Source: Streptomyces sp. SID3212
Lineage (GTDB): Bacteria; Actinomycetota; Actinomycetes; Streptomycetales; Streptomycetaceae
Direction: 5' to 3'
Assembly (NCBI RefSeq): GCF_009865405.1
Contig: NZ_WWJY01000644.1
Coordinates: 1 to 46,392 of the forward strand
DNA: 46,392 nucleotides
A program made the translations under genes and the position numbers. Shown here piece after piece: positions 6,837-15,428 of this stretch (the stretch's first letter is position 1; each line of letters begins with the position of its first letter). The notes under the pieces are model-generated. The model worked only from the letters and a program-made list of their open reading frames with translations, searched no databases and was not told where the DNA came from.

Positions 6837-9368
6837 TCAGCCCGTACGTCGCCTGAGGGCCAGGCCCAGCCTGCCGAGGGCTCCCGGCCGGTTCCAGGCC
6901 CGGAACTCCTCGGTGTGATGCTGTCCCGCCCGGCCGAAACTCTCCTCCACGGCCGCGAGATCCCCGGCGGGCAGGGACCGTACGACGGGTCGCAGCACCT
7001 TGTCGAGCAGGGCGGTACGGGTCCGGTCCCAGGCCGGGTTCGCCCCTGGGAACGAACTCCACGCGATGAAGCAGTCGGCCGTGTACGCCGGTACGGTACG
7101 CAGCCGCTCGCGCGTCGTGTCCTCGCGGGCGGCCCGGTCGTACGCGGCGAGGACATCCGCGTCGCCGCCGTGGATCAGGTCGTACAACTCGCCGTTCGGC
7201 CGCTCCTCGGAGAGGAGTTGGCGGGCGAGGGCGCTCAACGTCTGTTCCAGGACGCCTTGTTCGACCGGCTCGGCGTCGGCGCGCAGCAGACGCGCCCGCA
7301 CGATCCAGCCGGTGTGGGCCCGTCCGGCCCGGAGGGCCCCGGCGAACTCCAGGAGCAACAGGGCCGAGCGCACCCGTGGTTCCAGCTTCTCGGGGAAACT
7401 GCGCAGCAGGTCGTGTGCGAGGTCGGGGGCGTCTGGATCGTCCCCGGGGCCGCCGAGCGCGGCGGCGACGAGGGTGGTCCACGTGCCCGCCGAGCGGTGG
7501 GCGTCGGAACCGGTCTCGCCGAGCATCCGCCGCGCCTCGCCCGCCGTGGGCGTACCGTCCGCCCACACCAGCCGTACGGCCGTGCGCAGGACGAGCGGTT
7601 CGGCGAACGGCGAGACACCGGCGGCCCGAAGGACACCCGCGAGGTCGGCGACACGGTCCTGTTCGCCGCCGCTCTCGGTCAGCCCGGTCACGGACCACGG
7701 GGCGGGCGCCTCGGCGCACATCCGCAGATGCGGCAGTGACTGAACTCCCTGGAGGGAGAGGGTGGTTCGGTTCAGCAGCCGGGTGGCGGCGGACGGATCG
7801 GCGGCGGCGAGCCGGTCCAGGGCGCTCAACAGCGCGACGCGCAGCTCGAAGTGGTCCTCCAGCGCGGTCTGTACGGCGGGGGTGTACGCGCTCTCCGGTT
7901 CGGCGAGCAGCGCGGCGGCGAGCCGGTCGGCGAGGTCGGGCAGCAGCTCCGTACAGTCCACCCCGAGGATGCCCGCGATGCGGAGCAGGATGACGGGGCG
8001 TGAGGTGTCCGGGCCGGTCCCGGAGAGGTCGGCGGAGATGCCGGCGCGCAGTTCGAAGGCCAGCTCGACGCCTAGCCGCTGTTTGAACTCCGGGGAGAGG
8101 GAACGGAGTTGTAGCTCGGGGAGGGCCGGGAGTTCGCGGGGTGCGGAGTCGGGGGCGGGGGTGGGGTCGGAGTGGTGGTTGGCTTCTGTGTCGGCGGTGG
8201 CGGTGGCGCGGACTGCCTCGGTCAGGACCAGCGCGGCGAGGGGCGCGGTCACGGTGTCCGGCGAGCGGCCCGCGAGGGCGGCGAAGAGGTCGGCGAGGGC
8301 CTGGGTCTCGGCTGTTGTACGGCCTGTCCCGTTCGGCGCACACAGTGCGCCGACGAGCATCCGTATCTGCTCGTCGTCCAGGGCGCGCGCGTGATTCCGC
8401 GCCCAATCGGCAGCTTCGGCACGGGCGTTGGACCCCGGGTCGATGTTGGCGCGCAGGGCGACGGCGGCCAGGGCGCCCGGGTGGAACCGGCCTCCGGGCA
8501 GGGCGGCGGCCTCCTTGAACAGCTCGGGCATTCCGGCCAGCCACAGGCGCGCGGCGGTCTCGGCCCAGCTGTCGCGCGAGCCGTTCGCGTCCTCATGGGC
8601 CCCCTCGGTGCAGTCGAGTACACGGAAGCGGTGGGGCAGTTCGGCGAGACCCCGCGCGTCGGCGGGCAGGACACCGAGGATTCGCTGCCGGGCGTCATGG
8701 GGGCGGCGGGTGTACGTGGTAAAGGTCAGCCGGGAGGCGCTGGCGGCGGGCAGGACGTGGCCGGCCAGCGCGATCCACTGTGCGACGTCGGCGCTGCGGC
8801 GCTCTACCAACACGATCTGTTGCGTTGAGTCGCTCTCCTGGTCCTCCTTGTCCTCGGCGACGGCGCGCAGCCCGGCGAAGAACCCTGCCAGCCAGGGCGT
8901 GCGGGAGGCGGCGAAGCCGATGAGTCCTTCACGGTAGAAGAGACCCGAGGCGGGCAGGGAGTCCAGCGGATCCGGCACACCACTCTCCGGTGTGGTGGCG
9001 GCCCAGTGCGGCGAGTTCCAGGCGGTGATGGGCAGTGCGCCGTCGGGCAGCCCCTCGCCGGGCGGCAGGAGCACGGCATGGGTGTGGAAGGCGCTTCTGC
9101 GCCCACCGGGTTCGGCTCCGACGCAGACGGCACGGGCCAGCAGCCGGCCGCCGTCGGAGAGCGCGCTGTGGCTGAACGCCTGCGGGAAGTCGGCGAGTTC
9201 GGCGTCCGTGGGGCGGGCGGGGGCGTCCTGCGGAGGCTCGTACCCGAGCAGTCGCCCGGCCTCTTCGAGAAGCCCCCGGCCGATCCCGTCGGTGACGGCC
9301 GCGAACCGGACGCCCGAACCACCGGATTCCGCCGGAACGGAGGTGTAGTGCAGCTGTGCCAGGCTCAT
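6837..9368 (-). CDS. GTPase-associated protein 1 (GAP1-N2)-like large protein
   Basis: 843 aa. The N-terminus (MSLAQLHYTSVPAESGGSG, then VRFAAVTDGIGRGLLEEAGRL) matches the GAP1 N-terminal domain type 2 described in NTPase-dependent actinobacterial conflict systems. An FSHSALSDGGRLLARAVCVG stretch and a FFAGLRAVAEDKEDQE region follow, and the long helical C-terminal half suits the GAP1 middle and C-terminal parts. ATG 9368 follows AGGAGAG; an upstream ATG adds 17 low-complexity residues. No GTPase, vWA or effector gene is adjacent: msrB is convergent and a VOC gene lies upstream. It is therefore an orphan, assigned from memory of the family's N-terminus. Confidence 0.6.
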   Translation of the reverse strand: MSLAQLHYTSVPAESGGSGVRFAAVTDGIGRGLLEEAGRLLGYEPPQDAPARPTDAELADFPQAFSHSALSDGGRLLARAVCVGAEPGGRRSAFHTHAVLLPPGEGLPDGALPITAWNSPHWAATTPESGVPDPLDSLPASGLFYREGLIGFAASRTPWLAGFFAGLRAVAEDKEDQESDSTQQIVLVERRSADVAQWIALAGHVLPAASASRLTFTTYTRRPHDARQRILGVLPADARGLAELPHRFRVLDCTEGAHEDANGSRDSWAETAARLWLAGMPELFKEAAALPGGRFHPGALAAVALRANIDPGSNARAEAADWARNHARALDDEQIRMLVGALCAPNGTGRTTAETQALADLFAALAGRSPDTVTAPLAALVLTEAVRATATADTEANHHSDPTPAPDSAPRELPALPELQLRSLSPEFKQRLGVELAFELRAGISADLSGTGPDTSRPVILLRIAGILGVDCTELLPDLADRLAAALLAEPESAYTPAVQTALEDHFELRVALLSALDRLAAADPSAATRLLNRTTLSLQGVQSLPHLRMCAEAPAPWSVTGLTESGGEQDRVADLAGVLRAAGVSPFAEPLVLRTAVRLVWADGTPTAGEARRMLGETGSDAHRSAGTWTTLVAAALGGPGDDPDAPDLAHDLLRSFPEKLEPRVRSALLLLEFAGALRAGRAHTGWIVRARLLRADAEPVEQGVLEQTLSALARQLLSEERPNGELYDLIHGGDADVLAAYDRAAREDTTRERLRTVPAYTADCFIAWSSFPGANPAWDRTRTALLDKVLRPVVRSLPAGDLAAVEESFGRAGQHHTEEFRAWNRPGALGRLGLALRRRTG

Positions 9369-9716
9369 GCGCCGGCTCTCCTGTGTCTGCTGTGCGTGCG
9401 CGTGCTGTGTGCTCGCCAATGTCTACTTCAATTCGCGGCGGGAGGAGAGCGCTACGGGGAGAAGACCCCGGCTGAGGGTTGGGCGGGGGTTGGTGTCCGG
9501 GGTCCTGTGTTCGGCGGGGGTCTTAACCGCAGATATCTGGGCTGGTGTGGGTGCGGGGCTGAGCGAGGCACACGTGGCGGGTGGTCTGTCGGCGCGACCG
9601 CCGTTGTGGCCGGCTTTCTGTGGTTGCGGTCAGAAACCCCTTGGTCGTGGGGGGCGGGCGGTGTGAGGTGAGGGCTTGTTGCGTGTGGGATGAGCGGCTT
9701 CGCGCGTTCTGGCGGT
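9369..9716. other. Intergenic region with a copy of a dispersed repeat
   Basis: 348 bases without a supported gene. It holds the GAP1-like ribosome-binding site and upstream sequence at its left end and one copy of the 88-bp dispersed repeat at 9540-9627, followed by a G-rich tail. A frame through it exists but its peptide is only the translated repeat. Confidence 0.6.
9540..9627 (+). repeat. Dispersed repeat, copy A (88 bp)
   Basis: From GGCTGGTGTGGGTGCGGGG to TTTCTGTGGTTGC. It matches the reverse complement of 15341-15428 at about 82 of 88 positions without gaps. A short GGCGG/CCGCC pairing is kept in both copies. Lies in the gap between the GAP1-like and VOC genes. Confidence 0.85.
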
Positions 9717-10109
9717 TCACGCGGGCTGGAGCAGGTCCCAGCGGTTGCCGTACAGGTCCTCGAAGACCGCTACCGAGCCGTACGGTTCGTGGCGGGGTTC
9801 CTCCAGGAAGTGGACGCCGGACGCCAGCATCTTTGTGTGGTCGCGTGCGAAGTCCTCCGTGTGGAGGAAGAAGCCGACCCGGCCGCCGGTCTGCGCGCCG
9901 ACGCTCGCGCGCTGTGTGTCGTCGGCCGCGCGGGCCAGGAGGAGGGAGGCCGCGCCCGCTCCCGCGCCGGCCGGGCGGACCACGACCCAGCGGGAGCCGT
10001 CGCCCCTGTCGGTGTCCTCGACCAGCTCGAAGCCGAGTTTGTCCGTGTAGAAGGCGAGGGCCTCGTCGTAGTCGGCGACGACCAGGGTGACCAGGGCGAT
10101 GTGTGACAT
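9717..10109 (-). CDS. VOC (glyoxalase/dioxygenase superfamily) protein
   Basis: 130 aa, the normal size of a single two-module VOC protein. It begins MSHIALVTLVVADYDEALAFY, the typical first beta-alpha-beta unit with a metal-ligand histidine at residue 3, and ends EPYGSVAVFEDLYGNRWDLLQ with the conserved terminal FEDxxGNxW motif. Function within the superfamily (glyoxalase, fosfomycin-type thiol transferase, dioxygenase) cannot be told. The ATG lies in the divergent region with the kinase gene; a TATAAC box sits 10 bases before it and no Shine-Dalgarno sequence is seen. Confidence 0.88.
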   Translation of the reverse strand: MSHIALVTLVVADYDEALAFYTDKLGFELVEDTDRGDGSRWVVVRPAGAGAGAASLLLARAADDTQRASVGAQTGGRVGFFLHTEDFARDHTKMLASGVHFLEEPRHEPYGSVAVFEDLYGNRWDLLQPA

Positions 10110-10152
10110 GCGTGGGTACGTTATACGTATGATGCGGGCTCGGCAAGGGTGG

Positions 10153-10158
10153 GAGAAT
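10153..10158 (+). promoter_or_regulatory. -10 box GAGAAT of the kinase gene
   Basis: GAGAAT is followed by exactly 6 bases and the ATG, the spacing seen at several leaderless genes in this window. An overlapping GGGAG could instead serve as a ribosome-binding site. Confidence 0.35.
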
Positions 10159-10164
10159 GCCCCC

Positions 10165-10788
10165 ATGGACGTGCCCGCCCTTACTGCCCGCGCCCGCCGC
10201 CTCGCCGTCCCCGGCCACCGGCGCCTCCTCGGGATCGCCGGGCCGCCCGGCGTCGGCAAGTCCACCCTCGCCGCCCTCCTGGTCGAGCGCCTGGGCGGGC
10301 TCGCCGTGCTCGTCCCCATGGACGGCTTCCACCTGGCGGGGGCGGAACTGGAGCGCCTCGGCCGCGCGGACCGCAAGGGCGCCCCCGACACCTTCGATGC
10401 CACCGGTTACGCGGCCCTGCTCGCCCGGCTGCGTACCCCGGAACCCGGCGCCGTCGTGTACGCGCCCGCCTTCGACCGGTCCCTGGAGGAGCCGGTCGCG
10501 GGGAGCCTCCCCGTACCGCCGGAGACTCCGCTCGTCGTCACCGAGGGCAACTATCTGCTGCACGACGAAGGCCCGTGGGCGGCGGTCCGCCCCCTTCTGG
10601 ACGAGGTGTGGTTCCTGGACCTGGACCCTGAGGTGCGCGTACGACGGCTGGTGGAGCGGCATGTCCGCTTCGGCAAGGAGCGCGGGTACGCGGAGCGCTG
10701 GGTCAGGGACTCCGACGAGGCCAACGCGCGTCTGGTGGCGCGGGGCCGGGGGCGCGCGGATCTGGTCGTCGGTCTGGGGGACGACTAG
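10165..10788 (+). CDS. Nucleoside/nucleotide kinase family protein (uridine kinase-like)
   Basis: 207 aa. The P-loop GPPGVGKST lies at about residues 25-33, followed by VLVPMDGFHLAGAELERLGR, the DGFH motif shared by uridine kinase, phosphoribulokinase and CoA-pathway kinases, and by VVTEGNYLL in Walker-B position. RHVRFGKERGYAERW supplies lid arginines. It probably phosphorylates a small hydroxylated substrate such as a nucleoside or pantothenate-like compound; which one is not evident. ATG 10165 is chosen from homologous N-termini and the promoter box; the frame reaches further upstream, through the divergent VOC promoter. Confidence 0.85.
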   Translation: MDVPALTARARRLAVPGHRRLLGIAGPPGVGKSTLAALLVERLGGLAVLVPMDGFHLAGAELERLGRADRKGAPDTFDATGYAALLARLRTPEPGAVVYAPAFDRSLEEPVAGSLPVPPETPLVVTEGNYLLHDEGPWAAVRPLLDEVWFLDLDPEVRVRRLVERHVRFGKERGYAERWVRDSDEANARLVARGRGRADLVVGLGDD

Positions 10789-10948
10789 GGGCCGTCCTCG
10801 GAGTTCGGCCGGACAGGGCCTAGGCTCGTAGTTTGGACGATCGCCGGAAGGCCGATGATCTGCGGGACGGCGATCCCGCCCGGCGGCGGGCGGTACGGCG
10901 GTCATGGCGGTCATGCCGGGCATGGCCGACACGGGTGGAGGCGATGGT

Positions 10949-11905
10949 GTGGGGTTCTTCCGACGAGGGCCTAGGCGTGACGGACGGGACACGCCGCGCG
11001 ACCCGGCGTTCTCCTTCTTCTCGGTCGACGAAGGGGCGCTGTTCCGTGGCCAGGTGCGTGAGGCCTTCGCGGAGCACGGCCTGGAGGTCACGGTCTATGT
11101 GGACGTGGTGACGGACAGTTCCGGCCGTCAGTTCGGCCTCGGCAACCTCGCCGCCGTGTGCCACAACGACGACCGGGGCCCGCGTGTCTGGGGCGAACTG
11201 GCCCGCCAGCACGCCGGGATGGTCCTCCGTACGATGGACGGCCCCTCCGCCCTCGACACCCTGCCGCCCGACCAGATCCGCGCCCAGCTCTACCCCCGGG
11301 TCATCAGCGCCGAGGGCCTGGACCCGCAGACGTTCGCCTACGCGCGTTCCGTCGCCCCCGGGCTGTACGAGGTGCTGGCCCTGGACCTGCCCGAGAGCGT
11401 CATGATGCTCACGGACGAGGCGCTGGAGCCGCTGGGGGAGGTCGCGCGGCTGCGGGAGCGGGCGCTGCGCAATCTGCGCGAGCTGCCGGTGGAGAAGCGC
11501 GAGACGGTCAAGGACGCGGACGGGATGCGCTTCGAGGTGGTCCTCGGCGACTCGTTCTACACGGCCAGCCGCGTCCTCGCGCTGGACTCGGTCGTCCAGC
11601 GGGTCACCGGCCGGCAGATCGGCCTGGACGGCGCGCTGGTCGCGATGCCCTTCCGTCACCAGCTCGCCTTCCACGTCATCCGCGACGCCACGATGATCCC
11701 GACGCTCAACGCGATGGCGTCGTTCGCCGCGTCGGGGTTCGAGGACACGCCGGGTGCGATCAGCCCGTACGTCTACTGGTGGCGCGGCGGCACGCTCACG
11801 CAGCTCAGCGAGGAGGACGAGGACGGCGAGGGCCTGCGGATCGTCGTGGGCGACGATTTCGAGGCGTTGTTGGAGCGGTTGGTGGCGCAGGACCCGCCGG
11901 GCTGA
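10949..11905 (+). CDS. Conserved actinobacterial protein of unknown function
   Basis: 318 aa. GTG 10949 (protein start VGFFRRGPRRDG) is chosen because GGAGG lies 7 bases upstream; earlier ATGs in frame at 10904 and beyond have no such site. No signal peptide or membrane segment is seen. Features include PAFSFFSVDEGALFRGQVREAF near the N-terminus, an LGNLAAVCHN segment, and an acidic C-terminus with EEDEDGEGLRIVVGDDFEALL. The pattern is that of cytoplasmic Streptomyces proteins annotated as hypothetical, possibly DUF1444-like, but I cannot name the fold. A TAGGCT box at 10820 could drive it with a leader of about 115 bases. Confidence 0.65.
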   Translation: MGFFRRGPRRDGRDTPRDPAFSFFSVDEGALFRGQVREAFAEHGLEVTVYVDVVTDSSGRQFGLGNLAAVCHNDDRGPRVWGELARQHAGMVLRTMDGPSALDTLPPDQIRAQLYPRVISAEGLDPQTFAYARSVAPGLYEVLALDLPESVMMLTDEALEPLGEVARLRERALRNLRELPVEKRETVKDADGMRFEVVLGDSFYTASRVLALDSVVQRVTGRQIGLDGALVAMPFRHQLAFHVIRDATMIPTLNAMASFAASGFEDTPGAISPYVYWWRGGTLTQLSEEDEDGEGLRIVVGDDFEALLERLVAQDPPG

Positions 11906-12004
11906 TCCCCGCTGACCGGCCGGGGGCCTGCCCCGGGTGGCGCAGGCTGCCTGCCGGCCGCCATGGTCGCGGGGGCCGGCTGCCGGCCGCCGGGGTCGTG
12001 GCGG

Positions 12005-12847
12005 CTACTCGCCGGCCGGGAAGTCCGTCGACGTGGCCACGTCCTGCTGTGCCTCCAGGGCGGCCAGGCGGTCGGTGAGGGACGTGCGGATGATGCCGAA
12101 GGAATCCGTGCCCAGCGCGATACGCAAGGGGGCCGGGTTCTGGTCCGTGCTGGCGATGATGACCGAGGCCATCCTGGCCGGGTCGCCGGGCGGCAGGGCC
12201 GTACCGCTTTCGAGCATGGCGCGGACCGCGGCGACGAGGGTGTCGGCGTAGGCGTCCAGCGCCGGGCCCAGCTGGGCGGAGCCGTAACGGAACTGGGTGC
12301 GGGCACCGCCGGGCTCGATGATCGTCACTCCGATGCCGAAGCCGGCGACCTCGTGTGCGACGGCCTCGGTGAAGCCTTCGACGGCCCATTTGGTGGCGTG
12401 GTACATCGAGGCGCCCGGGAACGCGGCCTGGCCGCCGAAGGTCGAGATCTGGATGATCCGGCCCCCCTGCTGGGCGCGCAGGTGCGGCAGTGCCGCGCGG
12501 GTGACGTGGATGGAGCCCGTCAGGTTGGTGGCGATGATGTGGTCGATCTGGGCGTCGGTGAGCTCCTCGGCCGCGCCGAACAGACCGTATCCGGCGTTGT
12601 TGACCACGACATCGACCGTGCCCAGCTCGGCGAACGCCTTGTCGACGACGGTCTTGATCTCCGCTGTGTCGGTCACGTCCAGGTGGGCGACCAAGAAACG
12701 GTCTCCGTATGTGTCCTTCAGGTCCGCGACGGCGTCGAGCTTGCGCACGGTACCCGCGACACGATCGCCGCGCCGCAGGAGCTGCTCGGTCATCTCACGG
12801 CCGAAGCCGCTGTTGACACCGGTGATGAACCACGTACGCGCAGTCAT
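12005..12847 (-). CDS. Short-chain dehydrogenase/reductase (SDR)
   Basis: 280 aa. Classical SDR: the NAD(P)-binding TGVNSGFG at residues 9-16, NNAG at 83-86, catalytic Ser135, Tyr149 and Lys153 in the order S-YxxxK. The Arg near residue 35 (TVRK) suggests NADP preference. The C-terminal sequence IIEPGGARTQF is typical of ketoreductase-like SDRs of this subgroup; substrate unknown. ATG 12847 follows AGAGGA. The gene diverges from a second MmyB-like XRE regulator across a 147-base region with an inverted repeat, which suggests the regulator controls it. Confidence 0.92.
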   Translation of the reverse strand: MTARTWFITGVNSGFGREMTEQLLRRGDRVAGTVRKLDAVADLKDTYGDRFLVAHLDVTDTAEIKTVVDKAFAELGTVDVVVNNAGYGLFGAAEELTDAQIDHIIATNLTGSIHVTRAALPHLRAQQGGRIIQISTFGGQAAFPGASMYHATKWAVEGFTEAVAHEVAGFGIGVTIIEPGGARTQFRYGSAQLGPALDAYADTLVAAVRAMLESGTALPPGDPARMASVIIASTDQNPAPLRIALGTDSFGIIRTSLTDRLAALEAQQDVATSTDFPAGE

Positions 12848-12923
12848 GGGAATCCTCTTCTCGGGTGAACCGGGTGGCATTCCGCCGCCCCGGGAAGAGT
12901 CTTCGCCGCGCGGGGACGGGTAG

Positions 12924-12978
12924 CGATTCCCCTGTGGAGACCCCTCCCCAGCAGGGACACCCAAGCCGTGGGGAATCG
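12924..12978. promoter_or_regulatory. Inverted repeat CGATTCCCC ... GGGGAATCG between SDR and XRE genes
   Basis: Perfect 9-base arms at 12924-12932 and 12970-12978, separated by 37 bases, flank the space between the divergent starts. The right arm lies just upstream of the XRE -10 box. Probable operator pair for the XRE protein. Each arm could be a half-site recognised with DNA looping, or each a separate site. Confidence 0.45.
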
Positions 12979-12982
12979 GCTT

Positions 12983-12988
12983 TACGGT
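12983..12988 (+). promoter_or_regulatory. -10 box TACGGT of the XRE gene
   Basis: TACGGT is followed by exactly 6 bases and the ATG at 12995. No ribosome-binding site is present, so the mRNA is probably leaderless. Confidence 0.45.
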
Positions 12989-12994
12989 GGATTC

Positions 12995-13864
12995 ATGACC
13001 GGAAACCAGATCGGCGACTTCCTCCGGGCCCGGCGCGATCAGGTCCGCCCCGAGCAGGTGGGGCTGCGCGACAGCGGGCGCCGCCGCGTGCCCGGTCTGC
13101 GCAGGGACGAGCTGGCGATGCTCGCGGGGATCAGTACGGAGTACTACACCCGGCTCGAACAGGGCCGGGACCAGAATCCGTCCGCCCAGGTCCTGGACGC
13201 GGTGGCCCGGGCCCTGAACCTGGACGACGACGCCCGTACCCATCTGCACCAGCTCGCCACGCCGGCCCCGGTGAGGCCGCGCGTGCCGCGCCGCCCCGAA
13301 CGGGTACGCCCGAGCATGCTCCAGCTCATCGATTCCTGGCAGGGGACCCCCGCCTTCGTACAGGGCCCCCACCTGGACATCATGGCTTCCAACGCCATTG
13401 CCCGGGCGCTGTCGCCCGTCTTCACCCCTGGTACGAACCTGTTGAGGGCCACGATCCTCGACCCCGCCATGCACGCACTCATACCGGACTGGGAAGTCAA
13501 GGTGGAGACCCTCATCGCGGGCCTGCGGTCCACGGTCGGACCCGAGGTCGAGGACCCGCGCCTGATGGCACTGGTCGGTGAACTCGCGGTGAAGAGCCCC
13601 GCGTTCGCCCGCATCTGGTCCCGGCACGACGTCCGCCCGCTGTCGGGCGGAGGCACCCACCACATGCGTCACCCGGCGGTCGGCGAACTCGAACTCGCCT
13701 ACGACAAGTTCGCGGTCAACGGCACCGACGGACTCACTCTCGTCATCTATCACGCCGAACCCGGCAGCAGTACGGAACAGTCCCTGGCGCTGCTCTCCAC
13801 GCTGGCCGCGGACATCACGCCCGACCGGCAACCCCGGAACGGGGAACGTTCCACCAGGAACTGA
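12995..13864 (+). CDS. XRE-family transcriptional regulator, MmyB-like
   Basis: 289 aa, same architecture as the regulator at 1.5 kb. The HTH region carries RRRVPGLRRDELAMLAGIS and TEYYTRLEQGRDQNPS (about residues 25-60). The C-terminal MmyB-like sensor domain includes FARIWSRHDV and ELAYDKFAVNG, ending in a GSSTEQSLALL segment. Divergent from the SDR gene, which is its likely target. ATG 12995 is preferred over a GTG 9 codons upstream because of the leaderless promoter spacing. Confidence 0.87.
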   Translation: MTGNQIGDFLRARRDQVRPEQVGLRDSGRRRVPGLRRDELAMLAGISTEYYTRLEQGRDQNPSAQVLDAVARALNLDDDARTHLHQLATPAPVRPRVPRRPERVRPSMLQLIDSWQGTPAFVQGPHLDIMASNAIARALSPVFTPGTNLLRATILDPAMHALIPDWEVKVETLIAGLRSTVGPEVEDPRLMALVGELAVKSPAFARIWSRHDVRPLSGGGTHHMRHPAVGELELAYDKFAVNGTDGLTLVIYHAEPGSSTEQSLALLSTLAADITPDRQPRNGERSTRN

Positions 13865-14040
13865 CGACCCGCCGTACCTGTGCCGTCCAGGCGGCCGGTG
13901 CGTGAATTCTCAAGCGCTTTACCGCTCGGTGTGTTTCGTGAGCATGTCATGTGTGCAAGATCAACTCGGCACGCACCACGTGTCTCAGAACATGACTCCA
14001 CCCCCACGGTTCCGGAGTCGAGCGAGAGGTAGTGATTGGC

Positions 14041-14949
14041 ATGCGCATGTTGAGATTCACTCGTGGCGGAAGAACCGGCCCCGCCCGTACGGTCCGCCGC
14101 GTCGCGGGCGTGCTCGTGTCCCTGCTGGTGGTGTGCGGGCCGGCCGTCGCCAGCACCGCGCCGGCCGCGGCGGCGCCCACGAAGGCGGGCTCAGCATCTG
14201 GTACGGCGGTCGCCGCCGCGACCTGCTGGGCCACGCACTACGGCGCGGAGATACCCCCCGGCTCGTTCACCGCGAGCGGCGAGATCTTCGACATGAACGC
14301 ACTGACGGCCGCCACGTCGCTGACCCTCGACCCCCAGCTGCCCTTCGGCACGATGGTCAAGGTCACCAACGTCGCCAACAACGCCTCCGTGACGGTCCGG
14401 ATCAACGACCGGGGTTCGTTCGCGTCCACGGCCGGGGCGCCCTTCTGCATCGACCTGTCGGACGGCGCGTTCCGGAGGATCGGCGCGATCTCGCCCGACC
14501 CGGGGCACTTCAACGTGACCCTGGAGGTGCTGTCCGGGGGTGGCGGTGGCGGGACCCCCACGGGGGCGACAGGACCGATCCGAGGCTTCGGCGGCAAGTG
14601 CGTGGACGTCAACGCGGCGAGTACGGCGGACGGCACCGCCGTACAGCTCTACGACTGCAACGGCACCACCGCCCAGAACTGGACCGTCGCGACGGACGGC
14701 ACCCTGCGCGCGCTCGGGAAGTGCCTGGACGTCTCGGCGGGCTCCACGGCGAACGGCGCCCAGGTCCAGCTGTGGACCTGCAACGGCAGCGGCGCGCAGA
14801 AGTGGCAGCGGCAGGGGAACGGCCAGGTGGTGAACCCCCAGTCCGGCAAGTGCCTGGACGCGACGGGCAACAGCTCGGCGAACCTGACCCGCCTCCAGAT
14901 CTGGGACTGCTTCGGCGCGCCGAACCAGCAGTGGACGCTGCCGAGCTGA
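14041..14949 (+). CDS. Secreted RlpA-like (double-psi beta-barrel) protein with C-terminal ricin-type lectin domain
   Basis: 302 aa. Signal peptide residues 1 to ~47 (basic start, hydrophobic VLVSLLVVCGPAVA, then APAAAAPTKA). Residues ~60-165 form an RlpA-like barrel: CWATHYGAEIPPGSFTASGE, LPFGTMVKVTN, VRINDRGSF, the last containing the conserved DRG aspartate. A Gly-rich linker leads to a ricin-B trefoil with three QxW motifs (AQNW, AQKW, NQQW) and paired cysteines. Probably an exported wall- or glycan-binding protein; lytic transglycosylase activity is known for RlpA relatives but cannot be assumed. ATG 14041 lies 11 bases after GAGAGG. Confidence 0.87.
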   Translation: MRMLRFTRGGRTGPARTVRRVAGVLVSLLVVCGPAVASTAPAAAAPTKAGSASGTAVAAATCWATHYGAEIPPGSFTASGEIFDMNALTAATSLTLDPQLPFGTMVKVTNVANNASVTVRINDRGSFASTAGAPFCIDLSDGAFRRIGAISPDPGHFNVTLEVLSGGGGGGTPTGATGPIRGFGGKCVDVNAASTADGTAVQLYDCNGTTAQNWTVATDGTLRALGKCLDVSAGSTANGAQVQLWTCNGSGAQKWQRQGNGQVVNPQSGKCLDATGNSSANLTRLQIWDCFGAPNQQWTLPS

Positions 14950-15054
14950 CACACGACCGAGCGGCCGCCACGGTGCCCCCCTGGGGGCCTCAGACGTTTG
15001 CGCCGGGTGGGCCCCGGGCGGTCGGCCTCGCACGGTGCTCGGGGCGGCCTGGGC

Positions 15055-15125
15055 GGTTGCCCCAGGATGTCCTGAGCAGGCCGGCCCTGGAGGTTGCCCC
15101 GGGTACCGCTGAGCGGTAGCCCAGG
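15055..15125. repeat. Two imperfect ~37-base tandem units
   Basis: GGTTGCCCC recurs at 15055 and 15092 and CTGAGC at 15071 and 15109, giving a period of 37-38 bases. The second unit contains a GTACCGCTGAGCGGTA inverted repeat. Meaning unknown. Confidence 0.4.
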
Positions 15126-15340
15126 AGACCCCACTTATTCGCCCACGGACAGCACCGGCCCCGTCCGACGCCATCGCCCATCGACCGCACACGGGCGCTG
15201 CCCCCTCGACCCGGGACACCATTCGGCGAGAGATGGGCTTCCCGGCTTCCCGACCCAAGGCTCTGGATCCCCAGCCCCCCATACAGGCCTCCGGCCAAAG
15301 GCTCTCGCCCCCTGGCACAACCCCCTCGCCCTTGTCGGCA

Positions 15341-15428
15341 GCAACCACAGAAAGCCAGCCACAACGGCGGCTGAGCCGACAGACCACCCGCCACGTATGC
15401 CTCGCTCAACCCCGCACCCACACCAGCC
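15341..15428 (-). repeat. Dispersed repeat, copy B (88 bp, inverted)
   Basis: Reverse complement of copy A with about six substitutions and no gaps, 5.8 kb away in opposite orientation. The similarity ends abruptly at both edges; flanks are unrelated. Confidence 0.85.

Noticed and set aside
4847..7156. 769-codon minus-strand frame across murC and msrB
   Set aside because: Antisense to two certain genes; long antisense frames are expected at this GC content.
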